In this document: in pieces, positions 49,864 to 57,003 of the stretch
Position numbering within the stretch: position 1 is the first letter of the stretch
Layout: the number at the start of each line of letters is the position of its first letter
Assembly: GCF_036013915.1 (NCBI RefSeq)
Contig: NZ_CP107899.1
Coordinates: 7,096,001-7,160,000, forward strand
DNA: 64,000 nt
DNA from: Streptomyces sp. NBC_00464
GTDB lineage: Bacteria; Actinomycetota; Actinomycetes; Streptomycetales; Streptomycetaceae
Direction: 5' to 3'
Position numbers and translations under genes: made by a program
The notes under the pieces: generated by a model
What the model was told of the DNA's origin: nothing
Databases searched by the model: none
The model's input: only the letters and a program-made list of their open reading frames with translations

Positions 49864-50456
49864 CCGACTTCAACCCCGACTTCCGCGAGTGGCCCAAGAC
49901 TCCGCGGCTCTTCCGGGACATCGTGATCACGGAGAAGATCGACGGCACCAACGCCGGCCTCCACATCAGCGAGGACGGTCAGGTCGTCGCGCAGTCCCGG
50001 AAGCGGATCATCACGCCGGACAACGACAACTACGGCTTCGCTCGCTGGGCGGCGGAGAACGCCGACGAGCTGGCGCACATCCTCGGTCCGGGGCTCCACT
50101 TCGGCGAGTGGTGGGGGCAGGGGATCCAGCGGCGGTACGGGCTGGAGCAGAAGGTGTTCAGCCTCTTCAACACTGAGCGCTGGTACAAGAACGATGGCGC
50201 CGACACCTCGAAGGAGACGCGCGCCGATCAGTCGTCGCTCGTGGATCAGATCGACGTCGTGCCGGTCCTGTACCAGGGGCCGTTCAGCGAGGCACAGATC
50301 ACGAGCGTCCTCCGCGACCTGAAGGAGGAAGGCAGCTACGCCGCCCCCGGCTTCATGAACCCCGAAGGCATCTGCGTGTATCACTCGCAGACCCGCAGCG
50401 TCTTCAAGGTGACCCTGGACGCCAACGACGCCGGCAAGTGGGAGGCAGCAGCATGA
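49860..50456 (+). CDS. RNA ligase-like nucleotidyltransferase
   Basis: A 198-residue covalent nucleotidyltransferase. Motif I is ITEKIDGTNAGLHI with Lys26 as the adenylated residue; GLHFGEWWG matches motif III; EGICVYH motif IV; and SVFKVTLD motif V. KxDGTN and the small size fit RNA ligases of the Rnl2-like group better than DNA ligases. No separate C-terminal domain is present. In T4, RNA ligase with a kinase repairs tRNAs cut by host anticodon nucleases; this phage carries its own tRNA cluster, so tRNA repair is a fair guess. Confidence 0.78.
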   Translation: MTDFNPDFREWPKTPRLFRDIVITEKIDGTNAGLHISEDGQVVAQSRKRIITPDNDNYGFARWAAENADELAHILGPGLHFGEWWGQGIQRRYGLEQKVFSLFNTERWYKNDGADTSKETRADQSSLVDQIDVVPVLYQGPFSEAQITSVLRDLKEEGSYAAPGFMNPEGICVYHSQTRSVFKVTLDANDAGKWEAAA

Positions 50457-50644
50457 GAAAGACCCTCGCGGCCCTGGCTCTGGCCGGCGCCCTGACCCTG
50501 ACCGCCTGCAGTGCGGAGGATCAGCAGCCCGCCGGCTGCTACGAGATCGACATCGACCATCCGAAGACGCACCGCACGGCGCCGGCGTTCAAGACGCCGA
50601 AGAAGTCCGCCCCGAAGGCCCCTTCGACGACCCGGAGACGCTGA
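50453..50644 (+). CDS. Small lipoprotein
   Basis: A 63-residue protein with a perfect lipoprotein signal: MRK, a hydrophobic core LAALALAGALTL, and lipobox LTAC at residues 16-19. The remaining 44 residues are basic and Pro/Lys-rich. Lipoproteins made from prophages often block receptor use or DNA entry by related phages. It stands in the early operon with ATGA coupling on both sides. Confidence 0.75.
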   Translation: MRKTLAALALAGALTLTACSAEDQQPAGCYEIDIDHPKTHRTAPAFKTPKKSAPKAPSTTRRR

Positions 50645-50730
50645 TGAGCGACGACGACCCGCAGAGATCGCCTGACTGGTGCTGGACGCACGGCTGCCCG
50701 TCTAGCGGGTGCCCGCAGGAGGATCACTGA
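50644..50730 (+). CDS. Very small Cys-rich protein
   Basis: A 28-residue frame beginning in the stop of the lipoprotein gene (TGATGA). It encodes WCWTHGCPSSGCPQED near its end, with three Cys and one His that could bind zinc. Support is the coupling and the non-random composition. Confidence 0.45.
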   Translation: MSDDDPQRSPDWCWTHGCPSSGCPQEDH

Positions 50731-50739
50731 GGAGACCGC

Positions 50740-50928
50740 ATGAACCTCGGAGAGCACGCAGCCGCCATCGAAGCGGCGATCAAGGCAGCAGCTGACGACG
50801 GCTATGAGCTGGACAACGGCCAGGGAGATCCCGTCCACATGGAACTGAACCGGGTCACGGCTGACCGGATCCTCTGCTGCGTCCCGGCGCCGGTTCCGAT
50901 TTCCGCGCCGACGACGTACATCTACTAG
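50740..50928 (+). CDS. Small phage protein, unknown function
   Basis: A 62-residue protein: an amphipathic N-terminal helix (EHAAAIEAAIKAAADDGYEL) and a hydrophobic end. GAGGAGACCGC precedes ATG. It is the last gene before a terminator. Confidence 0.6.
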   Translation: MNLGEHAAAIEAAIKAAADDGYELDNGQGDPVHMELNRVTADRILCCVPAPVPISAPTTYIY

Positions 50929-50956
50929 CTCCGTAAGTCGATTCACGCACCACCCC

Positions 50957-50987
50957 AGCCCCCGGTTGCTTCGGCGCCGGGGGCTTT
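50957..50987 (+). terminator. Rho-independent terminator
   Basis: Stem AGCCCCCGG / CCGGGGGCT with TTC tract, preceded by the shared block AGTCGATTCACGCA. Confidence 0.82.
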
Positions 50988-51016
50988 CGGCGTGTAACCA
51001 CAAGGAGGAGAGAAGC

Positions 51017-51193
51017 ATGAAGCACACACCCACCACCATCCACACCGCCGACGGCTCGCAGGTCACCATCCGCCGGCGCGGGATTGAGTTCGATCTCGAA
51101 ACCCGCAACGCCCGGGGCGAGACGATCTCGACTGTCGTCATGGATTCCGCCGACATGGTGCGGCTCATGGAAGAGATGAGGCGTGCGGCATGA
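51017..51193 (+). CDS. Small phage protein, unknown function
   Basis: A 58-residue beta-rich protein (TTIHTADGSQVTIRRRGIEF..) ending in a helix (MVRLMEEMRRAA). AAGGAGGAG precedes ATG. Overlaps the next gene by 4 bp. Confidence 0.6.
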   Translation: MKHTPTTIHTADGSQVTIRRRGIEFDLETRNARGETISTVVMDSADMVRLMEEMRRAA

Positions 51194-51435
51194 GCGCCAA
51201 TTACCGCGACGCCGACGGCGACGTGTGGATGTGGGACGCCAACAACGAGGGCTACTACACCCGCGACATGGACACCGCCCTGCCGATCGAAGACGTGCGC
51301 GAACTCTACGGCCCCCTGGATGTCCGGGAGGACGGCTCCGACGAGTACGTCCGGGAGCCTGAGTCACTGGAGCAGCTGCTCCGTCGCATCATCCGTGAAG
51401 AGCTGGACCGACGTCTGGGGAAGGTGCACCGATGA
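51190..51435 (+). CDS. phiSA1p31-like small protein
   Basis: An 81-residue protein with YRDADGDVWMWDANNEGYY, then EDVRELYGPLDV. The pattern Y-x-D-x-D-G-D-x-W followed by YGPL recurs in this phage at 57343, 58198 and 59892 and resembles actinophage proteins annotated phiSA1p31-related. Function unknown. Confidence 0.65.
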   Translation: MSANYRDADGDVWMWDANNEGYYTRDMDTALPIEDVRELYGPLDVREDGSDEYVREPESLEQLLRRIIREELDRRLGKVHR

Positions 51436-51689
51436 GCGCGCGAGACGAACTCCTGGCGTACATCGGGGGGTTGAACTACTCGATCTGTAGTGAGCGGTGC
51501 GCGGCCTGCAACTGCGCAGAGTCCGACGCGAAGGAGGCCAGTCAGATGGTTGACGACTTCGCGCACGAGCTGGCGGAGCAGATCCGCACGGAGGTCGCGC
51601 CCCTCGCTGTCTTCCGATCGGAGGATATGCGCGCACTGGTCAAGTACGGCCGACGTCTGGCGAACCTGATCGATCCGGAGGTGCCCTGA
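51432..51689 (+). CDS. Small phage protein with Cys cluster
   Basis: An 85-residue protein. CSERCAACNCAESDAKEA at residues 19-36 has four Cys that could bind a metal; the rest is helical. Coupled to both neighbours. Confidence 0.6.
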   Translation: MSARDELLAYIGGLNYSICSERCAACNCAESDAKEASQMVDDFAHELAEQIRTEVAPLAVFRSEDMRALVKYGRRLANLIDPEVP

Positions 51690-51877
51690 TGACCAACTAC
51701 GGACCGACCCCCATCGACCTCATTCACGACAGCTCCGCGGCCCGCGACTACAAGGCGGCTGCCGGGTGGCTCTGGTACGCGTTGCGGAACGCAGGGGTAC
51801 CGGACGAGCAGATCGCCAACGGTTTGATCACGTACGAGGACTCCATCCATCGGCTGATTTCGGAAGGGCGGCTCTGA
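51689..51877 (+). CDS. Small phage protein, unknown function
   Basis: A 62-residue helical protein (SSAARDYKAAAGWLWYALRNAGV, LITYEDSIHRLISEGRL). Start and stop overlap the adjoining genes by one base. No motif recognised. Confidence 0.58.
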   Translation: MTNYGPTPIDLIHDSSAARDYKAAAGWLWYALRNAGVPDEQIANGLITYEDSIHRLISEGRL

Positions 51878-52062
51878 TGGCAACTATCGACGCCGGCGAC
51901 CCGTCGCCCGAAGCGATCGAGACCGAACGCCAGATGGCGCGCCTGGACCTCTTCCGCCAGGCGCACGGCCTCGTCACTGACCTGGAATGGGGCGAGGCGA
52001 TCAGCGTCTATGACGTGCTCAAAGTCGCGCGGTTCCTTGAGGAGAAGGAGGAGAAGGACTGA
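51877..52062 (+). CDS. Small acidic phage protein
   Basis: A 61-residue acidic helical protein (ETERQMARLDLFRQAHGLV, VYDVLKVARFLEEKEEKD). Coupled at both ends; no family recognised. Confidence 0.58.
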   Translation: MATIDAGDPSPEAIETERQMARLDLFRQAHGLVTDLEWGEAISVYDVLKVARFLEEKEEKD

Positions 52063-52268
52063 TGTGCAGCAAGCGTGACTCACGCACGGGTGGATGGGCC
52101 GTCACGTCCGACTACGCGAATCCCGGGACGCTCTGCCTGGAGGTGAACGAGGGCGGGTACACCGTCGTCCACAACGAGAGCCCGCTCACCGTGGCGCAGT
52201 TGCGTGCGCTGTCGAACGTGATCGACGAAGCGGCGGCGGAGTTGGCCGCGAACTTGCTGGAGGAGTAA
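52062..52268 (+). CDS. Small phage protein, unknown function
   Basis: A 68-residue protein with a beta-like first half (LCLEVNEGGYTVVHNESPL) and a C-terminal helix (LRALSNVIDEAAAELAANLLEE). GGAGGAGAAGGA precedes ATG. Confidence 0.58.
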   Translation: MCSKRDSRTGGWAVTSDYANPGTLCLEVNEGGYTVVHNESPLTVAQLRALSNVIDEAAAELAANLLEE

Positions 52269-52513
52269 TGACCGACGCCGACGAGCACGTCTGTAAGCCG
52301 GGTGCCAGTGAGTACTTCTGCCCGCAGGCCGGAGAGATCGAGTCGGACTGTCACGGCGGGTTTGACGTCTGCTGCGGGCGTCCTGACCTGCACATCGGCG
52401 TGTTGTCTCTCTGCTGGGCACCCGTCGGCTCCGCTGGGTGGCAGCGATGCGTGAAGCCGCCGAAGCACGCGGGTGACTGTGCGCTGAAATACGACCCCAA
52501 GGAGGAGAACTGA
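52268..52513 (+). CDS. Small Cys/His-rich phage protein
   Basis: An 81-residue protein with eight Cys (HVCKPGASEYFCPQ, DCHGGFDVCCGRPDL, RCVKPPKHAGDC) and several His, likely binding one or two zinc ions. Coupled to neighbours; role unknown. Confidence 0.6.
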   Translation: MTDADEHVCKPGASEYFCPQAGEIESDCHGGFDVCCGRPDLHIGVLSLCWAPVGSAGWQRCVKPPKHAGDCALKYDPKEEN

Positions 52514-52671
52514 TGGCAGTCATCAAGTCCACAGGCACCGTCGACGTGGAGCTGACGCTCGCGGAGCTGGAGCTGATCCGGCGCGCGCTGGGGTTGGTCT
52601 ACAACTTCGGCGCAACCAACGACATGGACGACGCTCTCGCGCTCCTGGCTGACCTGGAGGCAACCGCATGA
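52513..52671 (+). CDS. Very small phage protein
   Basis: A 52-residue protein coding frame preceded by AAGGAGGAG and overlapping the next start (ATGA). VDVELTLAELELIRRALGLVY and a DDALALLADLEAT helix suggest a small alpha/beta unit. No function assigned. Confidence 0.6.
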   Translation: MAVIKSTGTVDVELTLAELELIRRALGLVYNFGATNDMDDALALLADLEATA

Positions 52672-52973
52672 GCATGTCCGAACTCGTCGCACTCGGAGCC
52701 CCGGAGCTGCCCGAGGGCTATTTCTACCGGATCCGCCCTTCGCACATCACGGAGGGCCTCTTCGTCGACGTGCGTCGTCAGCGGAGGTTCTTCGGCTCCG
52801 CGGAGCTGGCGGGGACCGTTGTCTACCCGTCGCACTTCCCGAACGGCGGGGAGGCCATCATTCACGGCTGCCAGCGTGCGTTTCAGAAGTGGCAGGAGAC
52901 CGACGCCGTTCGCGCGCTCGTGCGTGAGGCCAATGAGTTCCTCGGAGACCACGACCCGCGGGGAGGCCGCTGA
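52668..52973 (+). CDS. Small phage protein, unknown function
   Basis: A 101-residue protein. LPEGYFYRIRPSHITEGLFVDVRRQRR and EANEFLGDHDPRGGR are its clearest segments; the centre is beta-rich. It overlaps the genes on both sides. Confidence 0.6.
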   Translation: MSMSELVALGAPELPEGYFYRIRPSHITEGLFVDVRRQRRFFGSAELAGTVVYPSHFPNGGEAIIHGCQRAFQKWQETDAVRALVREANEFLGDHDPRGGR

Positions 52974-53185
52974 TGTACGGATCCAAGACACCCACCGTCG
53001 ACGAGCAGCGCGAGGCGTGGGCGAGCGGCCTGATGGAGATTCACGGGACGTTCATCGAGCCCCTCTTCGACACGGCCGACGGCATGAAGCTGGACCTGAT
53101 CGCACGTGGGTGGTCGCCGGACGTCGTCGACTACCTGGCCGGCGCGTGGCTGGCGGCAATGCTGGCGAAGGTGGGAGCAGCGTGA
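52973..53185 (+). CDS. Small phage protein, unknown function
   Basis: A 70-residue helical protein (DEQREAWASGLMEIHGTFIE, VVDYLAGAWLAAMLAKVGAA). It is coupled to the cytosine methyltransferase gene by a 4-bp GTGA overlap. Confidence 0.58.
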   Translation: MYGSKTPTVDEQREAWASGLMEIHGTFIEPLFDTADGMKLDLIARGWSPDVVDYLAGAWLAAMLAKVGAA

Positions 53186-53937
53186 ACAAGGTTCTGACGC
53201 TGGCAGATCACGCCGAGATCCTCGCTCTGATCGCGAAGCTGCGAGCACTTGGCAGACCGCTTCACCTCGATCTCTTCTGCTGCCAGGGCGGAGCGTCGAA
53301 GGGCTACGAGGACGCAGGCTTCAGGGTGTTGGGGGTCGACAAGTTCCCGCAGCCCCACTACATCCACCCTGAACAGTTCGTCCAGGCGGACGCCGTGGAG
53401 TTCGTGCGCAGGTACGGTCACCTCTTCGATTCGATCAGCGCATCCCCGCCGTGCCAGCTCTACAGCAAGACACACCGAATCCAGAAGAACGATCACCCCG
53501 ACCTGATCGGGCCGACGCGAGAGGCGCTGGAGGAGACCGGCCTCCCGTTCGTCATCGAGAACGTCATGGACGCCGCATCGGAACTCCGCAGCCCGCGGAT
53601 GCTGTGCGGCGCCATGTTCAGCCTGGAGACCTACCGGCACAGGCTCTTTGAGCCCGGAGGCGGCTTCTCCTTCGACGCTCCGGAGCATCCGGAGCACGTG
53701 GCGAAGACGACCAAGATGGGCCGGCCCGTGAAGCCGGGGGAGTACATGCACGTAGTCGGCAACTTCACGGGCGTCGACAAGGGGCGTGACGTCATGGAAA
53801 TGCCGTGGGCGACCCGTGACGGCCTGCGCGAGGCAATTCCGCCGGCGTATGCGGAGTACGTGGGTGTTCAGCTGGGCTACCACATCGGCTACGCGCTGGA
53901 CGAGTGGGGCCCGAACAAGTTCGAGGAGGCAGCGTGA
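53182..53937 (+). CDS. C5-cytosine DNA methyltransferase-like protein
   Basis: A 251-residue protein starting at GTG. Motif I (SAM binding) is LDLFCCQGGASKGYEDAGF, motif IV is SASPPCQLYSKTHR with the catalytic Cys, and motif VI is PFVIENVMDA. It is short for a C5 methyltransferase, with a reduced target-recognition part. No restriction enzyme gene is nearby, so it likely protects phage DNA from host restriction. Confidence 0.82.
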   Translation: MNKVLTLADHAEILALIAKLRALGRPLHLDLFCCQGGASKGYEDAGFRVLGVDKFPQPHYIHPEQFVQADAVEFVRRYGHLFDSISASPPCQLYSKTHRIQKNDHPDLIGPTREALEETGLPFVIENVMDAASELRSPRMLCGAMFSLETYRHRLFEPGGGFSFDAPEHPEHVAKTTKMGRPVKPGEYMHVVGNFTGVDKGRDVMEMPWATRDGLREAIPPAYAEYVGVQLGYHIGYALDEWGPNKFEEAA

Positions 53938-54362
53938 CCAACTTCGGCGCATACCTCACCTCATATCGCGAGAACGACCGGACGCACCTCCTCTGTACCG
54001 GCTGCCGACACCACAAGCCGCGGACCGACTTCCGAGAGACGCCCTGGCACGGACGGGCAGCAGCGTGCATCCGCTGCGAGACCTTCCCCGGCCCCGCCGG
54101 CCGCTCGCTCTGGCAGATCGACTACGACGCCCGTATGCACTGGCAGTTGGAGCAGACCCGCCAGAAGCTGCGCGCCTACCAGCGGTACGCCCAGCAGCTC
54201 CGGCTTCAGCGGCTAGTCGACACCATGCCGTGTACTGACGACGCCTTCCGCGCCCACATGCGGCCGTGGGAACTCGTTGTGGAGGCACGCCGGAGGAAGT
54301 GGGCGCCGCTCGTCGCGGAGGCGCTCAGCAAGGCACGCACGCAATTGGAGGAGGAGAAATGA
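53934..54362 (+). CDS. Small zinc-knuckle protein
   Basis: A 142-residue basic protein starting at GTG. LLCTGCRHHKPRTDF and AACIRCETF supply a CxxC..CxxC zinc knuckle of the type found before HNH domains, but no HNH motif follows; the remainder is a basic helix. It may be a DNA-binding protein derived from a nuclease. Confidence 0.62.
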   Translation: MTNFGAYLTSYRENDRTHLLCTGCRHHKPRTDFRETPWHGRAAACIRCETFPGPAGRSLWQIDYDARMHWQLEQTRQKLRAYQRYAQQLRLQRLVDTMPCTDDAFRAHMRPWELVVEARRRKWAPLVAEALSKARTQLEEEK

Positions 54363-54589
54363 CTGAGCCCTACGACATGACCGACGACGTCCAGGATGTT
54401 GCGCTTGACACCCTGGCCGACTGGATCGACGGCTATGCGACACCGGTCGACGGACGCCCGCAGCTCCGGTTCAAGACCGTGGCACTCGCGGAAGACGGCC
54501 ATAGCATTGACGTCCGCGTGGAGACGTGCGACCCGTTCCCGTCCGACCCGCGACACTTCCGCATCACGCTGGCGGTGGAGAAGCTGTGA
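54359..54589 (+). CDS. Small acidic phage protein
   Basis: A 76-residue protein with an acidic N-terminal helix (DDVQDVALDTLADWIDGY) and beta-strand end (FRITLAVEKL). GGAGGAGAA precedes ATG. Function unknown. Confidence 0.58.
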   Translation: MTEPYDMTDDVQDVALDTLADWIDGYATPVDGRPQLRFKTVALAEDGHSIDVRVETCDPFPSDPRHFRITLAVEKL

Positions 54590-55125
54590 CTCCGTTCCCG
54601 GGCGACTTCGCCCTGACCAGGATCCGCGGAGTTACCGGCCGTGCCATCGCTGCCGGCCAGGCGCTCATTGGCGACGCCGCTCCGGTCCAGCACGCGTTCG
54701 TGTACGTCGGTGACGGCATGATTATGCAGGCGATGCCGGGCGGGGCGGAATTGATTCGCCTGGAGGACGCGAGTCCCGTTGTCGAGTGGTCGACGGGACA
54801 CTTCGAGATGGACGGTCAGACGCGGTTCAACATCGCCATGGAGGCGCGTTCCCTCGTCGGCACCCCCTACAGCTACCTGGACTACGCCTCGCTAGCCCTG
54901 GCGCACTTCCGCGTCCGGCCGGCGTGGGTGACCGACTACATCGCGTCGACGGGCCACCTGATCTGTTCCCAGCTCGTGGACGAAGTCTATCTCCGCGCGG
55001 GCGTGCACCTCTTCGACGATGGCCGGCTCCCGGGCGACGTCACGCCGGGGGACCTGTGGAAGCTGCTGAACCCAAAGCGCGTGACTGCGTCGGACCGAGA
55101 CCTGTGGAGGCTGGCGAATGAGTGA
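54586..55125 (+). CDS. Permuted NlpC/P60-like (YiiX-type) cysteine hydrolase
   Basis: A 179-residue protein starting at GTG. A catalytic-type His is in VQHAFVYVGDGMIMQAMPGG (residue 35), and the Cys in GHLICSQLVDEVYLRAGV (about residue 127): His before Cys is the permuted papain-like order. Such enzymes act on peptides or acyl groups. It lies in the early region far from lysis genes and has no signal peptide, so a cytoplasmic target is more likely than the cell wall. Confidence 0.7.
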   Translation: MTPFPGDFALTRIRGVTGRAIAAGQALIGDAAPVQHAFVYVGDGMIMQAMPGGAELIRLEDASPVVEWSTGHFEMDGQTRFNIAMEARSLVGTPYSYLDYASLALAHFRVRPAWVTDYIASTGHLICSQLVDEVYLRAGVHLFDDGRLPGDVTPGDLWKLLNPKRVTASDRDLWRLANE

Positions 55126-56041
55126 GCAGTGTGCGTGTGACGGACAGACGCTGCTTGAGGTCCATGCCTCCGAAGCGTGCTACGACCGTAGCGATGTTCC
55201 GCGATGCGGGCTTGGCCCGACCCTCGAAGAACTGGAGGAGGAGTACGAGCGTGATCGACAGGCGCGCATCGATCGCTACTACCAGGGAGAGAGCGCCGCG
55301 GACATGGCGGAACGCGTTGTCGACCTGGAGGACGAGCTAGGCGGGGAGACAGAGGAGGGGCTCCTTACCGGCATGCACGCTGATGTAGCGGAGGCGCAGG
55401 CCGAGATCGCGCGGCTGAACGCGCTTGTCGATCGGGCCCGCACCAAGACCGAGAGCGTAGAGCGAGCGTACGACGAGGTGGTCCGGGCGCTCAACGCTTC
55501 CGTCGCCGGCGCGGAGCAGTTGGGCAAGGAGTTGAAGGATGCCCGCGCAGACTCCGCCTACTTCGAGGAGTGGGCCACTGGAAACGGCCACCGCCTGAAC
55601 GCCGCACTGGCGGACGTGCAGCGCCTGGAGCGAGCCCTTCGCCTATCGGAAGCCAAGATCGGCGGAGCTGCGCGCTACGTCGATCAGGCAAACGCCAGGT
55701 CCGACATGCTGGAAGGTGCCATGACGGCGTACGAAGGCATCGCGGACGAGCGCGACCGCTACCGCCTTGCCTGGACATCGGCGCGTTTGCGTGCGCGCAG
55801 GCAGGCAGAGACCTTTCGCGGCTGGCGCGGATCGATCTACGAGGTTGCGCGATCCTCGTTCCGCGCCGCCAGCGAGTACCGGCGATCCGCCCACCGCTAC
55901 CGCCTGGCCTGGCTCTCCGCCCGCCGGCGAGCCGCGGACGAGGCCAATTTCGGCATGGAGGCGATGGAGCTGCGGGACGCGGAAATCGTGCGCCTGAAGG
56001 TGGAGCTGGCCGATCTCCGTGCAGCGCTACACGGAGCCTGA
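55118..56041 (+). CDS. Long coiled-coil phage protein
   Basis: A 307-residue protein. After a Cys-containing start (CACDGQTLLEV..CYDRSDVPRCG) it is almost all Ala/Glu/Arg/Leu coiled coil up to the C-terminus (RLKVELADLRAALHGA). Two internal RYRLAW.SAR.RAR-type repeats occur at about 210 and 270. Last gene before promoter copy C; its final codons contain operator-like palindrome copy 3. Confidence 0.65.
   Translation: MSEQCACDGQTLLEVHASEACYDRSDVPRCGLGPTLEELEEEYERDRQARIDRYYQGESAADMAERVVDLEDELGGETEEGLLTGMHADVAEAQAEIARLNALVDRARTKTESVERAYDEVVRALNASVAGAEQLGKELKDARADSAYFEEWATGNGHRLNAALADVQRLERALRLSEAKIGGAARYVDQANARSDMLEGAMTAYEGIADERDRYRLAWTSARLRARRQAETFRGWRGSIYEVARSSFRAASEYRRSAHRYRLAWLSARRRAADEANFGMEAMELRDAEIVRLKVELADLRAALHGA
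56014..56037. repeat. Operator-like palindrome, copy 3
   Basis: The 24-bp palindrome (half-site consensus GCTCCGTGTAGC) with 10 of 12 symmetric half positions, inside the last codons of the coiled-coil gene and 21 bp before the GTGAAAC element of promoter copy C. Confidence 0.65.
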
Positions 56042-56058
56042 ATCTCCCCGAAGTCGAG

Positions 56059-56089
56059 TGAAACATCTCGGCGTTACCCCGCCATAACT
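56059..56089 (+). promoter_or_regulatory. Phage promoter motif, copy C
   Basis: GTGAAAC, 18 bp, CATAACT, with spacer ending TACCCCGC. It precedes the directionality factor gene by about 60 bp of leader. Confidence 0.75.
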
Positions 56090-56151
56090 ACAGAGCGGGG
56101 AGAGAGCAGCCCGCCACATCGAGGCACACACCCAACGAGAGGCACTCACAC

Positions 56152-56922
56152 ATGGCGAACAACCTGCGCTCCATCTTCGAGACCGACCCCGACGCCAAGC
56201 CGAAGCCGCGAACGAAGAACTTCTCCGACGACGTCGTTGGCCGCTTCCGCTCCGGTCGCCTCGTCGGCAAGCAGCCGGAGAGCCTGAACGAGTGGCGCGT
56301 CACCACGGGTGACCCCGCCGTGGCCGACGCAGTGTCGGCGCTCATGGGCGGCACCGCGGAGGAGTGGGACACCGACAAGGAGGACAACCTCCAGATCCTG
56401 ACCGACTCCAAGTCGGTAGAGATCATCATCGACTCGTCCGACGCCATCGACGCGAGCATGAAGAAGTTCGGCTTCCAGGGCCTGGAGCACCACTGCGACG
56501 GCGTGAAGTTCCTGTCCGACGATGACGCCACGTTGGTCGGTACCGCCTGCGGCTGCCCGCCGCTGCTTCAGGACCGCAAGGACCGCGCGAAGAGCGGCAA
56601 GGGTCCGAAGCCCAGCATCGACGTCACGTTCAAGCTGGCGGAGCGGCCGGAGCTGGGCTACTTCCGCTTCAACTCCGGCGGCTGGTCGCTCGTCAACGTC
56701 CTCCACGAGGTGATCGAAGCCGTCGACACCACGGGCGGACGCCAGGAGGACGCGGACGGCAAGGTGACCGACAAGGGCCGGCCGGTCCGCGCGTCGCTGA
56801 CGATCGAACACGTGGAGTTCACCACGAAGGCCGGCGTTCACCGCGAGTACAACATGCCCGTCATCAAGGTGACCGGCGTCTACGAGGCCGCTCAGCTGGC
56901 GGAGCTTCCCGCGGCTGCCTGA
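56152..56922 (+). CDS. phiC31 gp3-like recombination directionality factor
   Basis: A 256-residue protein closely following the pattern of phiC31/phiBT1 gp3: SIFETDPDAKPKPRTKNFSD, VGRFRSGRLVGKQPESLNEW, RVTTGDPAVADAVSALMGG, EHHCDGVKFLSDD, GCPPLLQDRKDRAKSGKGPKP and the C-terminal VEFTTKAGVHREYNMPVIKVTG. In phiC31, gp3 binds the serine integrase and turns it from integration to excision. It has its own promoter and a strong terminator, so it forms a single-gene unit, as expected for a switch that must stay off in the lysogen. Confidence 0.88.
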   Translation: MANNLRSIFETDPDAKPKPRTKNFSDDVVGRFRSGRLVGKQPESLNEWRVTTGDPAVADAVSALMGGTAEEWDTDKEDNLQILTDSKSVEIIIDSSDAIDASMKKFGFQGLEHHCDGVKFLSDDDATLVGTACGCPPLLQDRKDRAKSGKGPKPSIDVTFKLAERPELGYFRFNSGGWSLVNVLHEVIEAVDTTGGRQEDADGKVTDKGRPVRASLTIEHVEFTTKAGVHREYNMPVIKVTGVYEAAQLAELPAAA

Positions 56923-56934
56923 CCGCCCCACCTG

Positions 56935-56971
56935 CGAAGCCCCTTCCAACTAGAGATTGGAAGGGGCTTCG
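56935..56971 (+). terminator. Strong terminator after the directionality factor gene
   Basis: A perfect 15-bp stem (CGAAGCCCCTTCCAA and its complement) with loop CTAGAGA, 13 bp after the stop codon. Confidence 0.85.
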
Positions 56972-57003
56972 TGCTCACAGCATACGCACACAGAGGAGAG
57001 AGC

